From: Streptomyces sp. APSN-46.1 | GTDB lineage: Bacteria > Actinomycetota > Actinomycetes > Streptomycetales > Streptomycetaceae | Length of the DNA: 64,000 nt | Reading direction: 5' to 3' | NCBI RefSeq assembly: GCF_022815725.1 | Contig: NZ_JALGRF010000001.1 | Span: 124,001 to 188,000 of the forward strand | Shown here: positions 47,794 through 55,479 of the stretch, in pieces | How the letters are laid out: each line of letters opens with the position of its first letter | Position numbering within the stretch: the first letter of the stretch is position 1 | Made by a program: the position numbers and the translations under genes | Notes under the pieces: model-generated | What the model saw: the letters and a program-made list of their open reading frames with translations, nothing else | Databases searched by the model: none | What the model was told of the DNA's origin: nothing

Positions 47794-48444
47794 TCACGCG
47801 GGGGAGACGAATCCGGACTCGTACGCCGTGATGACCGCCTGGGTCCGGTCCCGCGCCCCCAGCTTCGCCAAAATGGCGCTGACGTGGGACTTCACCGTCT
47901 CCGTACCGACGATCAGCTCGGCGGCGATCTCCACATTGGTCAGCCCCCGCGCCATCAGCCGCAGCACGGCCTCCTCCCGCTCGGTCAGCGCGGCCCGCTC
48001 CAGTACCGCCCGCGCCGCCCGGTTCCCGTATTCCGCGGCCAGGGCCCGTACCGCGGCGGGGAACAGCAGTGTCTCGCCCTCGGCCACCAGCCGTACCGCG
48101 TGCACGATCTCCGAGGGCCGGGACCGCTTCAGCAGGAAGCCGTCCGCGCCTGCCCGCAGCGCCTGGTAGACGTACTCGTCGTTCTCGAAGGTCGTCACCA
48201 CGAGGATCTTCGGTGGGGAATCCACGGCCTTCAGGACCGCCCGGGTCGCCTCGATCCCGTCGAGCAGCGGCATCCGCACGTCCATCGCCACCACGTCCGG
48301 CCTGAGCCGGCGGACGAGCGGGACCACCGAGGCGCCGTCCGCCGCCTCGCCCACCACCTCGATGTCGGGCTGGGCGTCCAGGATGGCGCGCAGACCCGCG
48401 CGCACGAGGGGTTCGTCATCGACGAGCAGTACGGTAACCGGCAT
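47794..48444 (-). CDS. NarL/LuxR-type response regulator
   Basis: A 216-residue response regulator. The receiver domain has the acidic pair DDE at residues 9-11, phospho-acceptor Asp in VVAMDVRMPLLDG near residue 54, Thr in VVTTFENDEY and Lys in FLLKRSRP. The C-terminal LuxR helix-turn-helix reads LTEREEAVLRLMARGLTNVE with the recognition helix SHVSAILAKLGARD. The gene is 4 bp downstream of a HisKA_3 kinase. It likely controls the divergent ABC exporter through the 28-bp palindrome between them. Confidence 0.95.
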   Translation of the reverse strand: MPVTVLLVDDEPLVRAGLRAILDAQPDIEVVGEAADGASVVPLVRRLRPDVVAMDVRMPLLDGIEATRAVLKAVDSPPKILVVTTFENDEYVYQALRAGADGFLLKRSRPSEIVHAVRLVAEGETLLFPAAVRALAAEYGNRAARAVLERAALTEREEAVLRLMARGLTNVEIAAELIVGTETVKSHVSAILAKLGARDRTQAVITAYESGFVSPA

Positions 48445-48448
48445 CCGG

Positions 48449-49624
48449 TCAGCGTATTCGGTCCAGCGGAAGCCGGGCGCACACCCTCCAACTGCCCTCG
48501 TACGGACCGGTCTCGGCCTTCCCGCCGAGCAGCGCGGCGCGCTCCCGCATCCCGCGCAGCCCGCTCCCGCCGCCCGAGCTGAAGGCCGGGCCCTCGGGCA
48601 GCGGGTTCGACACCTCCAGGTCCAGCCGGTCCTTGGCCATCTCGATCCTCACCCTGACGGGTACGGGACCGCAGTGCCGCAGCACGTTCGTGAGCGCCTC
48701 CTGAAGGATCCGGTACCCCTCGCGGGTGACCGGGCCGGGCAACTTCTCGAGCGGACCCTTCAGTTGGGCGTCCACCGCCGCCCCGGCGGCCCGGGCCGAC
48801 TCCAGCAGCCGGTCCGCCTCCGCCAGCGTCGGCCGCTGGGACGGCGGCTGCGAGGACTCCCGGAGCACCAGCAGCACCCGCTCCAGGTCCTCCAGTGCGG
48901 CCCGGCCGGTCTCCTCGATCGCGCTCAGCGCCCGGTCGGTGAACTCCGGATCGCCGGTGGCCCGGGCGGCCCCCGCCTGCACCACCGCCACTGTCAGCGC
49001 GTGCCCGATGGAGTCGTGCAGTTCGCGCGCGATCCGGGTCCGCTCCAGGAGCTGCTCGGTACGAGCCTCCAGTGCGGTGAGCCGCTCCGCCGCCGAAGGA
49101 CCCAGCAACCGCTGGGCGATCGCGGTGATCAGCTCCCCGAGAAGGACCACTATGGCGATGAGCAGGACCAGCGGCACCGGCGCGAGCAGCGCGGCGGCCC
49201 AGCGCGGCGGGACGAAGGGCAGCAGGGGATCCGCTTCCAGTGGGTGCCCGAACGCGGTCGCCACCAGTTCGACCGTCATGAAGGGGAGCCACACCGTCGG
49301 AGCCATGGCGCCGAGCGAGACGACGAGCCGCAGTTCGAGCCACAGCAGGGTCCGCCACCGGTCGCTCCACCGAGCCGAGGCGACCGTACTGATGGTGCTC
49401 TCGGCGCCATCCCCGTCGTGCGGGGTGAGCAGGAACCGCGCCTGCAGCCCCTCGGCCAGCCGCACCCACGGGACCAGCCCCAGCGGGATGACGACGAGCA
49501 GCGGCACCCACGGGGCCTCGGGCCCTATGAACATCCAGACGGCCAACATGAGGATGGGCACGCAGAGGTGCAACCAGCGTGAGTAGGTCACGGGTTGAAG
49601 CGGGGCGCGGAGCAGTCGGTACAT
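48449..49624 (-). CDS. HisKA_3-type sensor histidine kinase
   Basis: A 391-residue membrane sensor. About four hydrophobic segments fill residues 15-175 without a large extracytoplasmic domain, resembling intramembrane-sensing kinases. The phospho-acceptor motif is ERTRIARELHDSIGHALTVA near residue 195, the N box is ILQEALTNVLRHCG near 310 and the G box GGGSGLRGMRERAALLGG near 355. It pairs with the response regulator 4 bp away. Such kinases next to ABC-2 type exporters often respond to membrane-active antibiotics. Confidence 0.95.
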   Translation of the reverse strand: MYRLLRAPLQPVTYSRWLHLCVPILMLAVWMFIGPEAPWVPLLVVIPLGLVPWVRLAEGLQARFLLTPHDGDGAESTISTVASARWSDRWRTLLWLELRLVVSLGAMAPTVWLPFMTVELVATAFGHPLEADPLLPFVPPRWAAALLAPVPLVLLIAIVVLLGELITAIAQRLLGPSAAERLTALEARTEQLLERTRIARELHDSIGHALTVAVVQAGAARATGDPEFTDRALSAIEETGRAALEDLERVLLVLRESSQPPSQRPTLAEADRLLESARAAGAAVDAQLKGPLEKLPGPVTREGYRILQEALTNVLRHCGPVPVRVRIEMAKDRLDLEVSNPLPEGPAFSSGGGSGLRGMRERAALLGGKAETGPYEGSWRVCARLPLDRIR

Positions 49625-49653
49625 GTACTCATCGTGACAGCCGGCAGGTCACG

Positions 49654-49681
49654 GCCGTCTCCCCCACGTGGGGGAGACGGC
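49654..49681. promoter_or_regulatory. Perfect 28-bp palindrome between the two-component and ABC genes
   Basis: GCCGTCTCCCCCAC and its exact complement meet without spacer to make a 28-bp perfect palindrome in the 108-bp divergent gap. ATGGGGGAG occurs again 10 bp downstream as a possible half-site, and a similar GCGGGGGAGACG lies near the 3' end of the response regulator gene. It is the best candidate operator of the adjacent response regulator. Confidence 0.65.
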
Positions 49682-49732
49682 ACCCTCGCATGGGGGAGGA
49701 AGAGGGGTGGGGCCGACGGCGAGTCTTGAGCC

Positions 49733-50644
49733 ATGAACAGCATCGAGATCCGAGAACTCACCAGGGACTACGGCCGTACCCGGGCCGTGGACGACCTCAC
49801 CTTCGACGTTCTGCCCGGGCGGGTCACCGGCTTCCTGGGCCCCAACGGCGCCGGCAAGTCCACCACGATGCGCCTGCTGCTGGGCCTGGACCGGCCCACT
49901 TCGGGTACGGCCACGATCGGCGGACAGCGGTTCTCCGACTTCCCGTACCCGCTGCACCGGGTCGGCGCGCTGCTGGACGCGCAGGCCGCCCACGGCGGAC
50001 GCACCGCTCGGGACCACCTCCGCTTCCTCGCCGCCGCGAACCGCGTCCCCATGCGGCGGGTGGACGAGGTCCTGGAGCAGTCCGGGATCGCCTCGGCGGC
50101 CAAGCGGCGGATCAAGACCTTCTCACTCGGCATGCGCCAGCGCCTCGGCATAGCCGCCGCGCTGCTGGGCGACCCCGGGGTGCTGCTGTTGGACGAGCCG
50201 ACGAACGGCCTCGACCCCGAGGGCATCATCTGGATCCGCGAGCTGTTGCGCGGCCTCGCCGCCGAGGGACGCACCGTCCTGGTCTCCAGCCACCTGATGT
50301 CCGAGACCGCCGCGTTCGCCGGCCACCTGGTGGTGCTCGGCGAAGGGAGACTGCTGGCCGACACCTCGATGGAGGAGTTCATCGACGCCCGCAGCACCCC
50401 GAGGGTACGGCTGCGGACCTCGGATCCGATCCGGCTGAGGGCCGCCCTGGCGCGGGACGGCTTCGAGATGGCCACCGCCGAGGACGGGCGCTGGACCGTC
50501 GAGGGCATACAGGCCCATGACATCGGCACCCTGGCCGCCCGTGAAGGCATCCCCATGCTGGAACTCTCCGATGAGCGCACCTCGCTGGAGCAGGCCTACC
50601 TGGACCTCACCGCCGACCACGCCCAGTTCGCCGCCACCCGCTGA
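49733..50644 (+). CDS. ABC transporter ATP-binding protein
   Basis: A 303-residue ATPase of the ABC-2 exporter class. Walker A is GPNGAGKST near residue 38, the Q-loop region is HGGRTARDHL, the signature is KTFSLGMRQRLGIAAALLGD near residue 129 and Walker B is VLLLDEPTNGLDPEG near 150, with the H-loop SSH near 183. A C-terminal domain of about 80 residues follows. With the permease encoded 43 bp downstream it forms a two-component exporter. It is divergent from the sensor kinase and regulator and is probably their target. Confidence 0.95.
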   Translation: MNSIEIRELTRDYGRTRAVDDLTFDVLPGRVTGFLGPNGAGKSTTMRLLLGLDRPTSGTATIGGQRFSDFPYPLHRVGALLDAQAAHGGRTARDHLRFLAAANRVPMRRVDEVLEQSGIASAAKRRIKTFSLGMRQRLGIAAALLGDPGVLLLDEPTNGLDPEGIIWIRELLRGLAAEGRTVLVSSHLMSETAAFAGHLVVLGEGRLLADTSMEEFIDARSTPRVRLRTSDPIRLRAALARDGFEMATAEDGRWTVEGIQAHDIGTLAAREGIPMLELSDERTSLEQAYLDLTADHAQFAATR

Positions 50645-50687
50645 CTTTTCCCTCTTCCCTTTCCTTCCTCACCCAGGAGGCTTCGCC

Positions 50688-51437
50688 ATGCGCGCCGCTC
50701 TGCCCACCATGCCCGTCCTGCACTCGGAATGGATCAAGATACGGTCCCTGCGCGGCACTCTCGGGGCATTGATAGCCATCCTGGTCGCCACCGCCGGGAT
50801 CCAGGCGCTGACGGCTGCGGCGCTCGGCCAGGCCGAGGAGGGAAGCATGGGGGACGATCCGCTCCTCGCGGCCTTCTACGGGCTCAACTTCGGCCAGATC
50901 GCGGCCATGGCCTTCGGTGCGACCGCGCTGTCCGCCGAGTTTCACAACGGCGCCCTGCGCACCTCGCTGGCCGCGGTGCCGAACCGCACCCGCTTCTACC
51001 TGTCGAAGATGACCATGATCGGCGGACTCGCTTTCGTGATGGGCCAGATCACCGGATTCGTCACGTTCGTGGCCGGCCAGTCGTTCATGGGCCCGTACAC
51101 CCTGGAGCTGGGAGACCCGGGCAGCCTGCGGGCCGTCTTCGGCTGCGGGATGTACCTGGCGCTCATGGCACTGTTCGCGGCGGGCCTGACGGCCGTGCTG
51201 CGCAGCGGAACGGCCGTGCTGAGCCTGCTCATACCCTTCGTTCTGATGGTGTCCTTCATCGTCGGCGCGAAGGCCGGGGGCGTCGCCGAGTTCCTGCCGG
51301 ACCGGGCCGGCCAGATGATGATGCGGCTTGAGCCCGGCGAGACCGTCGGACACTGGGCGGGGCTCGGTGTGATGGCGCTGTGGGCGGCGGCCGCGGTCGT
51401 CGGCGGGTGGCTGGCGGTGCGTCGGCGCAGCGCGTGA
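50688..51437 (+). CDS. ABC-2 type exporter permease
   Basis: A 249-residue membrane protein with six predicted helices. AGGAGG lies 7 nt before the ATG at 50688. It begins with the usual amphipathic VLHSEWIKIRSLRGTLGALI segment, and the block ALSAEFHNGALRTSLAAVPN near residue 85 is typical of ABC2_membrane family permeases (E-x-x-G-T/A-L loop). It is the partner of the upstream ATPase. Export of an antibiotic or lipid is likely, but not shown. Confidence 0.9.
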   Translation: MRAALPTMPVLHSEWIKIRSLRGTLGALIAILVATAGIQALTAAALGQAEEGSMGDDPLLAAFYGLNFGQIAAMAFGATALSAEFHNGALRTSLAAVPNRTRFYLSKMTMIGGLAFVMGQITGFVTFVAGQSFMGPYTLELGDPGSLRAVFGCGMYLALMALFAAGLTAVLRSGTAVLSLLIPFVLMVSFIVGAKAGGVAEFLPDRAGQMMMRLEPGETVGHWAGLGVMALWAAAAVVGGWLAVRRRSA

Positions 51438-51448
51438 CGCCGGGCCAG

Positions 51449-51471
51449 TTGTCAGTGGCCCTCGGGATACT
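51449..51471 (+). promoter_or_regulatory. Second DNA-damage-type promoter, probably leaderless
   Basis: TTGTCAGTG, eight bases, then GATACT: the same -35-like element as before ung, with one deviation from TAnnnT. The -10 ends 6 nt before the ATG at 51478, so transcription should begin at or on the start codon. The two promoters share TTGTCAGTGGCCC. Confidence 0.65.
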
Positions 51472-51477
51472 GACGGT

Positions 51478-51912
51478 ATGACCACGGCAGAGCATCTCGA
51501 CACGATCGACCGGCTCAGGACGCGCGATTTCCCCGAGGTTCCGGGCCGGTCCGACGTGGGCACCAGCGGCCCGGGATACCACCTCGCGGAGTTGGGCGGC
51601 AGCCGCTGGTACGGCGACGAGGACGCGGCCGACCGGATAGCGGGGGAGGAGCAGGTCGCGGCCGAATTCGAGGCGCTGACCCACCGGCTGGGGGAGCGCT
51701 GGGGAGAGCCCGACACGTTCAGCCTGGGCAGCCTGAGGCTGCGACCGGAGCAGGGGGAGGTGCCGCAGCCCTGGCGGGAGATCGGCGACACCTCCGCCCA
51801 CCTGAACCTCTGGCGGGCCGGCGACCGCTGGATCGCGCTCTACGAAGCCCGATGGGGCGCCGACCACTCGCCGCAGCTGATGGCGGCGGTGACGGTGGTT
51901 GACCCGCCCTAG
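51478..51912 (+). CDS. Hypothetical protein, candidate damage-inducible gene
   Basis: A 144-residue hydrophilic protein of unknown function. It has no signal peptide or membrane segment. Notable blocks are HLAELGGSRWYGDEDAADRI near residue 35, VAAEFEALTHRLGERWGEPD near 60 and HLNLWRAGDRWIALYEARWG near 108, giving an alpha plus beta profile with many Trp. No catalytic motif is recognised. Its promoter has the PafBC-type damage motif placed for a leaderless transcript, which is the only clue to its role. Confidence 0.75.
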   Translation: MTTAEHLDTIDRLRTRDFPEVPGRSDVGTSGPGYHLAELGGSRWYGDEDAADRIAGEEQVAAEFEALTHRLGERWGEPDTFSLGSLRLRPEQGEVPQPWREIGDTSAHLNLWRAGDRWIALYEARWGADHSPQLMAAVTVVDPP

Positions 51913-51992
51913 CTGCCGGGGCGGGCGATGTGGTGGGTCGTCGCGGCGGAGAGGAGAGGCGGATTGATGCCGCCGGAGAGCACACGCAGAGA

Positions 51993-52032
51993 CCGCCCGT
52001 GACCGCGTCCGGGAGGACGCGGGCACGGGCGG
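51993..52032. terminator. 18-bp stem hairpin between the hypothetical gene and purB
   Basis: CCGCCCGTGACCGCGTCC pairs with GGACGCGGGCACGGGCGG with one mismatch; loop GGGA. It lies in the gap between two convergent genes and can terminate both. Confidence 0.75.
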
Positions 52033-52050
52033 CATGCGGCTCGTCGGGGG

Positions 52051-53484
52051 TTAGAGGATCGAGCCCGGCGCGTAGCCGGCGGCCTCCGGGTGCTGCTTGG
52101 CGATTGCCTCGATACGGGAGACCACCGCCGCGACCTGGTCGCCCGCGGCGCCCGTGAAGGACAGCTTGTCGGCCATCAGCGCGTCGAGCTGCGCCCGGTC
52201 CAGCGGCATCCGCTCGTCGGCGGCCAGCTTGTCCAGCAGCTCGTTGCGCTCGGCGCCCTGCTCGCGCATGGCGAGCGCGGAGGCCACCGCGTGCTCCTTG
52301 ATGACCTCGTGGGCGGCCTCGCGGCCCACGCCGGCCCGCACCGCGCCCATCAGCACCTTGGTGGTGGCGAGGAACGGCAGGTAGCGGTCCAGCTCGCGGG
52401 CCACGACGGCCGGGAAGGCGCCGAACTCGTCGAGGACCGTCAGGAAGGTCTCCAGCAGGCCGTCGAAGGCGAAGAAGGCGTCGGGCAGGGCCACGCGGCG
52501 GACCACGGAGCAGGAGACGTCGCCCTCGTTCCACTGGTCGCCGGCGAGCTCGCCGGTCATCGAGGCGTAGCCGCGCAGGATGACCATCAGGCCGTTCACA
52601 CGCTCGCAGGAGCGGGTGTTCATCTTGTGCGGCATTGCCGAGGAGCCGACCTGGCCGGGCTTGAAGCCCTCGGTGACCAGCTCGTGGCCGGCCATCAGGC
52701 GGATCGTCTTGGCGATCGAGGACGGGGCGGCGGCCAGCTGCACCAGGGCGGTGACGACGTCGTAGTCCAGCGAGCGCGGGTAGACCTGGCCGACGGAGGT
52801 GAAGGCCTGGGCGAAGCCGAGGTGGGTGGCGATCCGCTGCTCCAGGTCGGCCAGCTTGGCGGTGTCGCCGCCCAGCAGGTCGAGCATGTCCTGGGCGGTG
52901 CCGACCGGACCCTTGATCCCGCGCAGCGGGTAGCGGCCGAGCAGGTCCTCCAGGCGGTGGTAGGCGACCAGCAGCTCGTCCGCGGCGGTGGCGAAGCGCT
53001 TGCCCAGGGTGGTCGCCTGCGCGGCGACGTTGTGGGAGCGGCCGGCCATGACCAGCTCGGCGTGCTCGCCGGCCAGCTTGCCCAGGCGGGCGAGGACGGC
53101 GACCGTGCGGTCCCGGGCCAGTTCCAGCGAAAGCCGGATCTGGAGCTGCTCGACGTTCTCGGTGAGGTCGCGGGAGGTCATGCCCTTGTGGACGTGCTCG
53201 TGTCCGGCGAGGGCGTTGAACTCCTCGATCCGGGCCTTCACGTCGTGCCGGGTGACCTTCTCCCGCTCGGCGATGGAGGCGAGGTCGACCGTATCGAGGA
53301 CGCGCTCGTAATCGGCGAGGGCGGCGTCCGGAACCTCGATACCGAGGTCCTTCTGGGCGCGCAGGACGGCGAGCCACAGCCGCCGCTCCAGCGTCACCTT
53401 GTACTCGGGGGACCACAGGACGGCGAGCTCCGCGGAGGCGTAGCGGCCGGCCAGGACATTGGGGATGCGGGGCTTGGCTGTCAC
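52051..53484 (-). CDS. purB: Adenylosuccinate lyase
   Basis: A 477-residue enzyme acting twice in purine synthesis: it releases fumarate from SAICAR and from adenylosuccinate. The fumarase-superfamily signature GSSAMPHKMN is near residue 285. The catalytic His/Ser regions HEHVHKGMTSRDLTENVEQL (near residue 84) and GRSHNVAAQATTLGKRFA (near 145) are intact. The GTG at 53484 gives the conserved start MTAKPRIPNVLAGRYAS. Length and motifs match the actinobacterial enzyme. It is encoded alone, not with other pur genes. Confidence 0.95.
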   Translation of the reverse strand: MTAKPRIPNVLAGRYASAELAVLWSPEYKVTLERRLWLAVLRAQKDLGIEVPDAALADYERVLDTVDLASIAEREKVTRHDVKARIEEFNALAGHEHVHKGMTSRDLTENVEQLQIRLSLELARDRTVAVLARLGKLAGEHAELVMAGRSHNVAAQATTLGKRFATAADELLVAYHRLEDLLGRYPLRGIKGPVGTAQDMLDLLGGDTAKLADLEQRIATHLGFAQAFTSVGQVYPRSLDYDVVTALVQLAAAPSSIAKTIRLMAGHELVTEGFKPGQVGSSAMPHKMNTRSCERVNGLMVILRGYASMTGELAGDQWNEGDVSCSVVRRVALPDAFFAFDGLLETFLTVLDEFGAFPAVVARELDRYLPFLATTKVLMGAVRAGVGREAAHEVIKEHAVASALAMREQGAERNELLDKLAADERMPLDRAQLDALMADKLSFTGAAGDQVAAVVSRIEAIAKQHPEAAGYAPGSIL

Positions 53485-53555
53485 GTGGAGGGATTCTACT
53501 TGGGCCGCCGCTGTGTATTTACGCAGGTAGGGACCCCGCCTCCGATTGTGCCTTG

Positions 53556-54347
53556 CTACGAGAGCCGATCGGCGGCGGAAGCCTCGTACGGCAGCAGCCC
53601 CGGCCGCTTGGGCGGTCGGCCGTCCCCGCTGGAGCGGCCGGTCAGCCGCCGGCCGATCCAGGGCAGCAGGTGCCGGCGCGCGAAGCTCAGGTCCTGGGTG
53701 CGGCGTACGGCCCAGCCCGGCGGTACGGCGGGCGGCAGTTCGGCGCGCCAGTCCTCCTCGGGGGGCAGGCCCAGGGTCTGCCAGACGGCCTCCGCCACGC
53801 GGCGGTGGCCCTCGGCGGTCAGGTGCAGCCGGTCCACGTCCCACATGCGGGGATCGGCGAGCGCGGGCGCCCCGTACAGGTCCACGACCAGGGCGCCGTG
53901 GCGCCCGGCGAGCTCCTCGATGATGCCGAAGAGCTCCTCCATGCGCGGCCGGAACCGCTCCATCACCGGACCGTTGCGCCCGGGGGAGCGCATCAGGACC
54001 AGTCGCCGGCAGGAGGGAGCGAGGAGCGCAACGGACTCCTCCAGGTGAGCGCGCACCCGGCCCATGTCCACCTTGGGCCGCAGCGCGTCGTTCAGGCCGC
54101 CCACCAGGGTCACCACGTCGGCGCCCATCGCCGCCGCCACCGGAGCCTGGTCCTCGGCGATCTGCCCGATCAGCTTCCCCCGGACCGCGAGGTTCGCGTA
54201 GCGGAAGCCCGGCTCTCGCGTCGCCAGCCGGGCCGCGAGGAGATCCGCCCAGCCCCGGTAGGAGCCGTCGGGAAGGGCGTCGGACATGCCCTCGGTGAAG
54301 GAGTCGCCGACCGCGACGAAACTGGTGTAAGGCGCATTCATCTCCAT
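53556..54347 (-). CDS. SGNH/GDSL-family hydrolase
   Basis: A 263-residue esterase-like protein. The four SGNH blocks are present: FVAVGDSFTEG near residue 10 (Ser), the Gly in LAVRGKLIGQ near 54, the Asn in VGGLNDALRP near 83, and WDVDRLHLTAEGHRRVAEAV near 170 (Asp-x-x-His). No signal peptide is present, so it is cytoplasmic. Substrate unknown; acyl-ester hydrolysis is expected. It is 71 bp upstream of purB on the same strand. Confidence 0.9.
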   Translation of the reverse strand: MEMNAPYTSFVAVGDSFTEGMSDALPDGSYRGWADLLAARLATREPGFRYANLAVRGKLIGQIAEDQAPVAAAMGADVVTLVGGLNDALRPKVDMGRVRAHLEESVALLAPSCRRLVLMRSPGRNGPVMERFRPRMEELFGIIEELAGRHGALVVDLYGAPALADPRMWDVDRLHLTAEGHRRVAEAVWQTLGLPPEEDWRAELPPAVPPGWAVRRTQDLSFARRHLLPWIGRRLTGRSSGDGRPPKRPGLLPYEASAADRLS

Positions 54348-54369
54348 GGCGGGGTGATGTTACCGCGCG

Positions 54370-54400
54370 GTACCCCGCCCTGCGCAAAAGGGCGGGGTAC
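54370..54400. terminator. GTACCCCGCCC hairpin
   Basis: GTACCCCGCCC and GGGCGGGGTAC form a perfect 11-bp stem with a 9-nt loop upstream of the SGNH hydrolase and downstream of the CNNM/CBS pair. It can end minus-strand transcription from the pair. Confidence 0.6.
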
Positions 54401-54453
54401 CGGCGGGGACCGACATGGCCATCAGGTCCTCCAGGTCCTCCAGGTCCTCGCGA

Positions 54454-55479
54454 TCACGCGGAGGCGGGCCTGCCGAACAGCTCGCGCAGTACGTCCTCCA
54501 TCGTCACCAGACCCGCCAAGGCGCCATCCGGCCCGAGCACCGCCGCCAGGTGCGTACGGCTGCGCCGCATGGCGGTCAGCACGTCGTCCAGCGGGGTCTC
54601 CGCCCGTACCTGGGCGATCTGCCGCAGCGCCGACACCGGGAACGGCTGGTCCCGCTCCGTCGCGTCCGCGTCCAGGGCGTCCTTGACGTGCAGATAGCCG
54701 AGGATCCTGTGCTCCGCGTCGATCACCGGGAACCGGGAGTACCCCGACTCGGCGGACAGCCGCTCCAGTTCGGCCGGGGTGATGCCCACCCGGGCCGAGA
54801 CCACCTGGTCGGCGGGCAGCACCACATCGGCGACCGGCCGCCGCCCCAGCTCCAGCGCGTCGTAGAGCCGCTCGCTCGCCCGGTCGTCGATGAGCCCCGC
54901 CTCGGAGGAGTCCCTGACGATCCGGGCCAGCTCGTCGTCCGAGAAGGTCGCCGTGACCTCGCTCTTCACCTCCACCCGCAGCAGCCGCAACAGGGCGTTG
55001 GCGAACGCGTTGACCGCGAAGATCACCGGCTTCAGCGCACGGGTCGCGGTCACCAGCGGCGGCCCCAGCAGCAGCGCGGTGCGCACCGGCTCCGCCAGCG
55101 CCACGTTCTTCGGCACCATCTCGCCGAAGAGCATGTGCAGGTAGGTGGCCAGCGTCAGTGCCACCACGAAGGAGATCGCGTGCGTCACCCCGGACGGCAC
55201 CCCGACGGCGTCGAGAAGCGGGGTCAGGAGGTGCGCGATGGCCGGCTCGGCCACCACACCCAGCACCAGGGTGCACAACGTGATGCCCAGCTGCGCCGCC
55301 GCCATCAGCGCCGACACGTGTTCCAGGCCCCACAGCACGGAGTGGGCCCGACGGTCGCCCTGCTCCGCGTACGGCTCGATCTGACTGCGCCGTACCGAGA
55401 TCAGGGCGAACTCCGCCCCGACGAAGAAGGCGTTGACGACCAGGGTCGCCAGGCCGATGAGCAACTGGATCGCGGTCAT
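54454..55479 (-). CDS. CNNM/CBS-domain membrane protein (second of pair)
   Basis: A 341-residue protein with an N-terminal DUF21/CNNM transmembrane domain (residues 1-165; FFVGAEFALISVRRSQIEPY; FGEMVPKNVALAEPV near 118) and a CBS pair from about residue 205 (VVLPADQVVSARVGITPAEL; YSRFPVID; VTMEDVLRELFG). It lacks the C-terminal CorC_HlyC domain. Family members have been linked to Mg2+ or Na+ transport. The ATG overlaps the stop of the upstream paralogue by 4 bp, so the two are coupled and may form a heteromer. Confidence 0.85.
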   Translation of the reverse strand: MTAIQLLIGLATLVVNAFFVGAEFALISVRRSQIEPYAEQGDRRAHSVLWGLEHVSALMAAAQLGITLCTLVLGVVAEPAIAHLLTPLLDAVGVPSGVTHAISFVVALTLATYLHMLFGEMVPKNVALAEPVRTALLLGPPLVTATRALKPVIFAVNAFANALLRLLRVEVKSEVTATFSDDELARIVRDSSEAGLIDDRASERLYDALELGRRPVADVVLPADQVVSARVGITPAELERLSAESGYSRFPVIDAEHRILGYLHVKDALDADATERDQPFPVSALRQIAQVRAETPLDDVLTAMRRSRTHLAAVLGPDGALAGLVTMEDVLRELFGRPASA

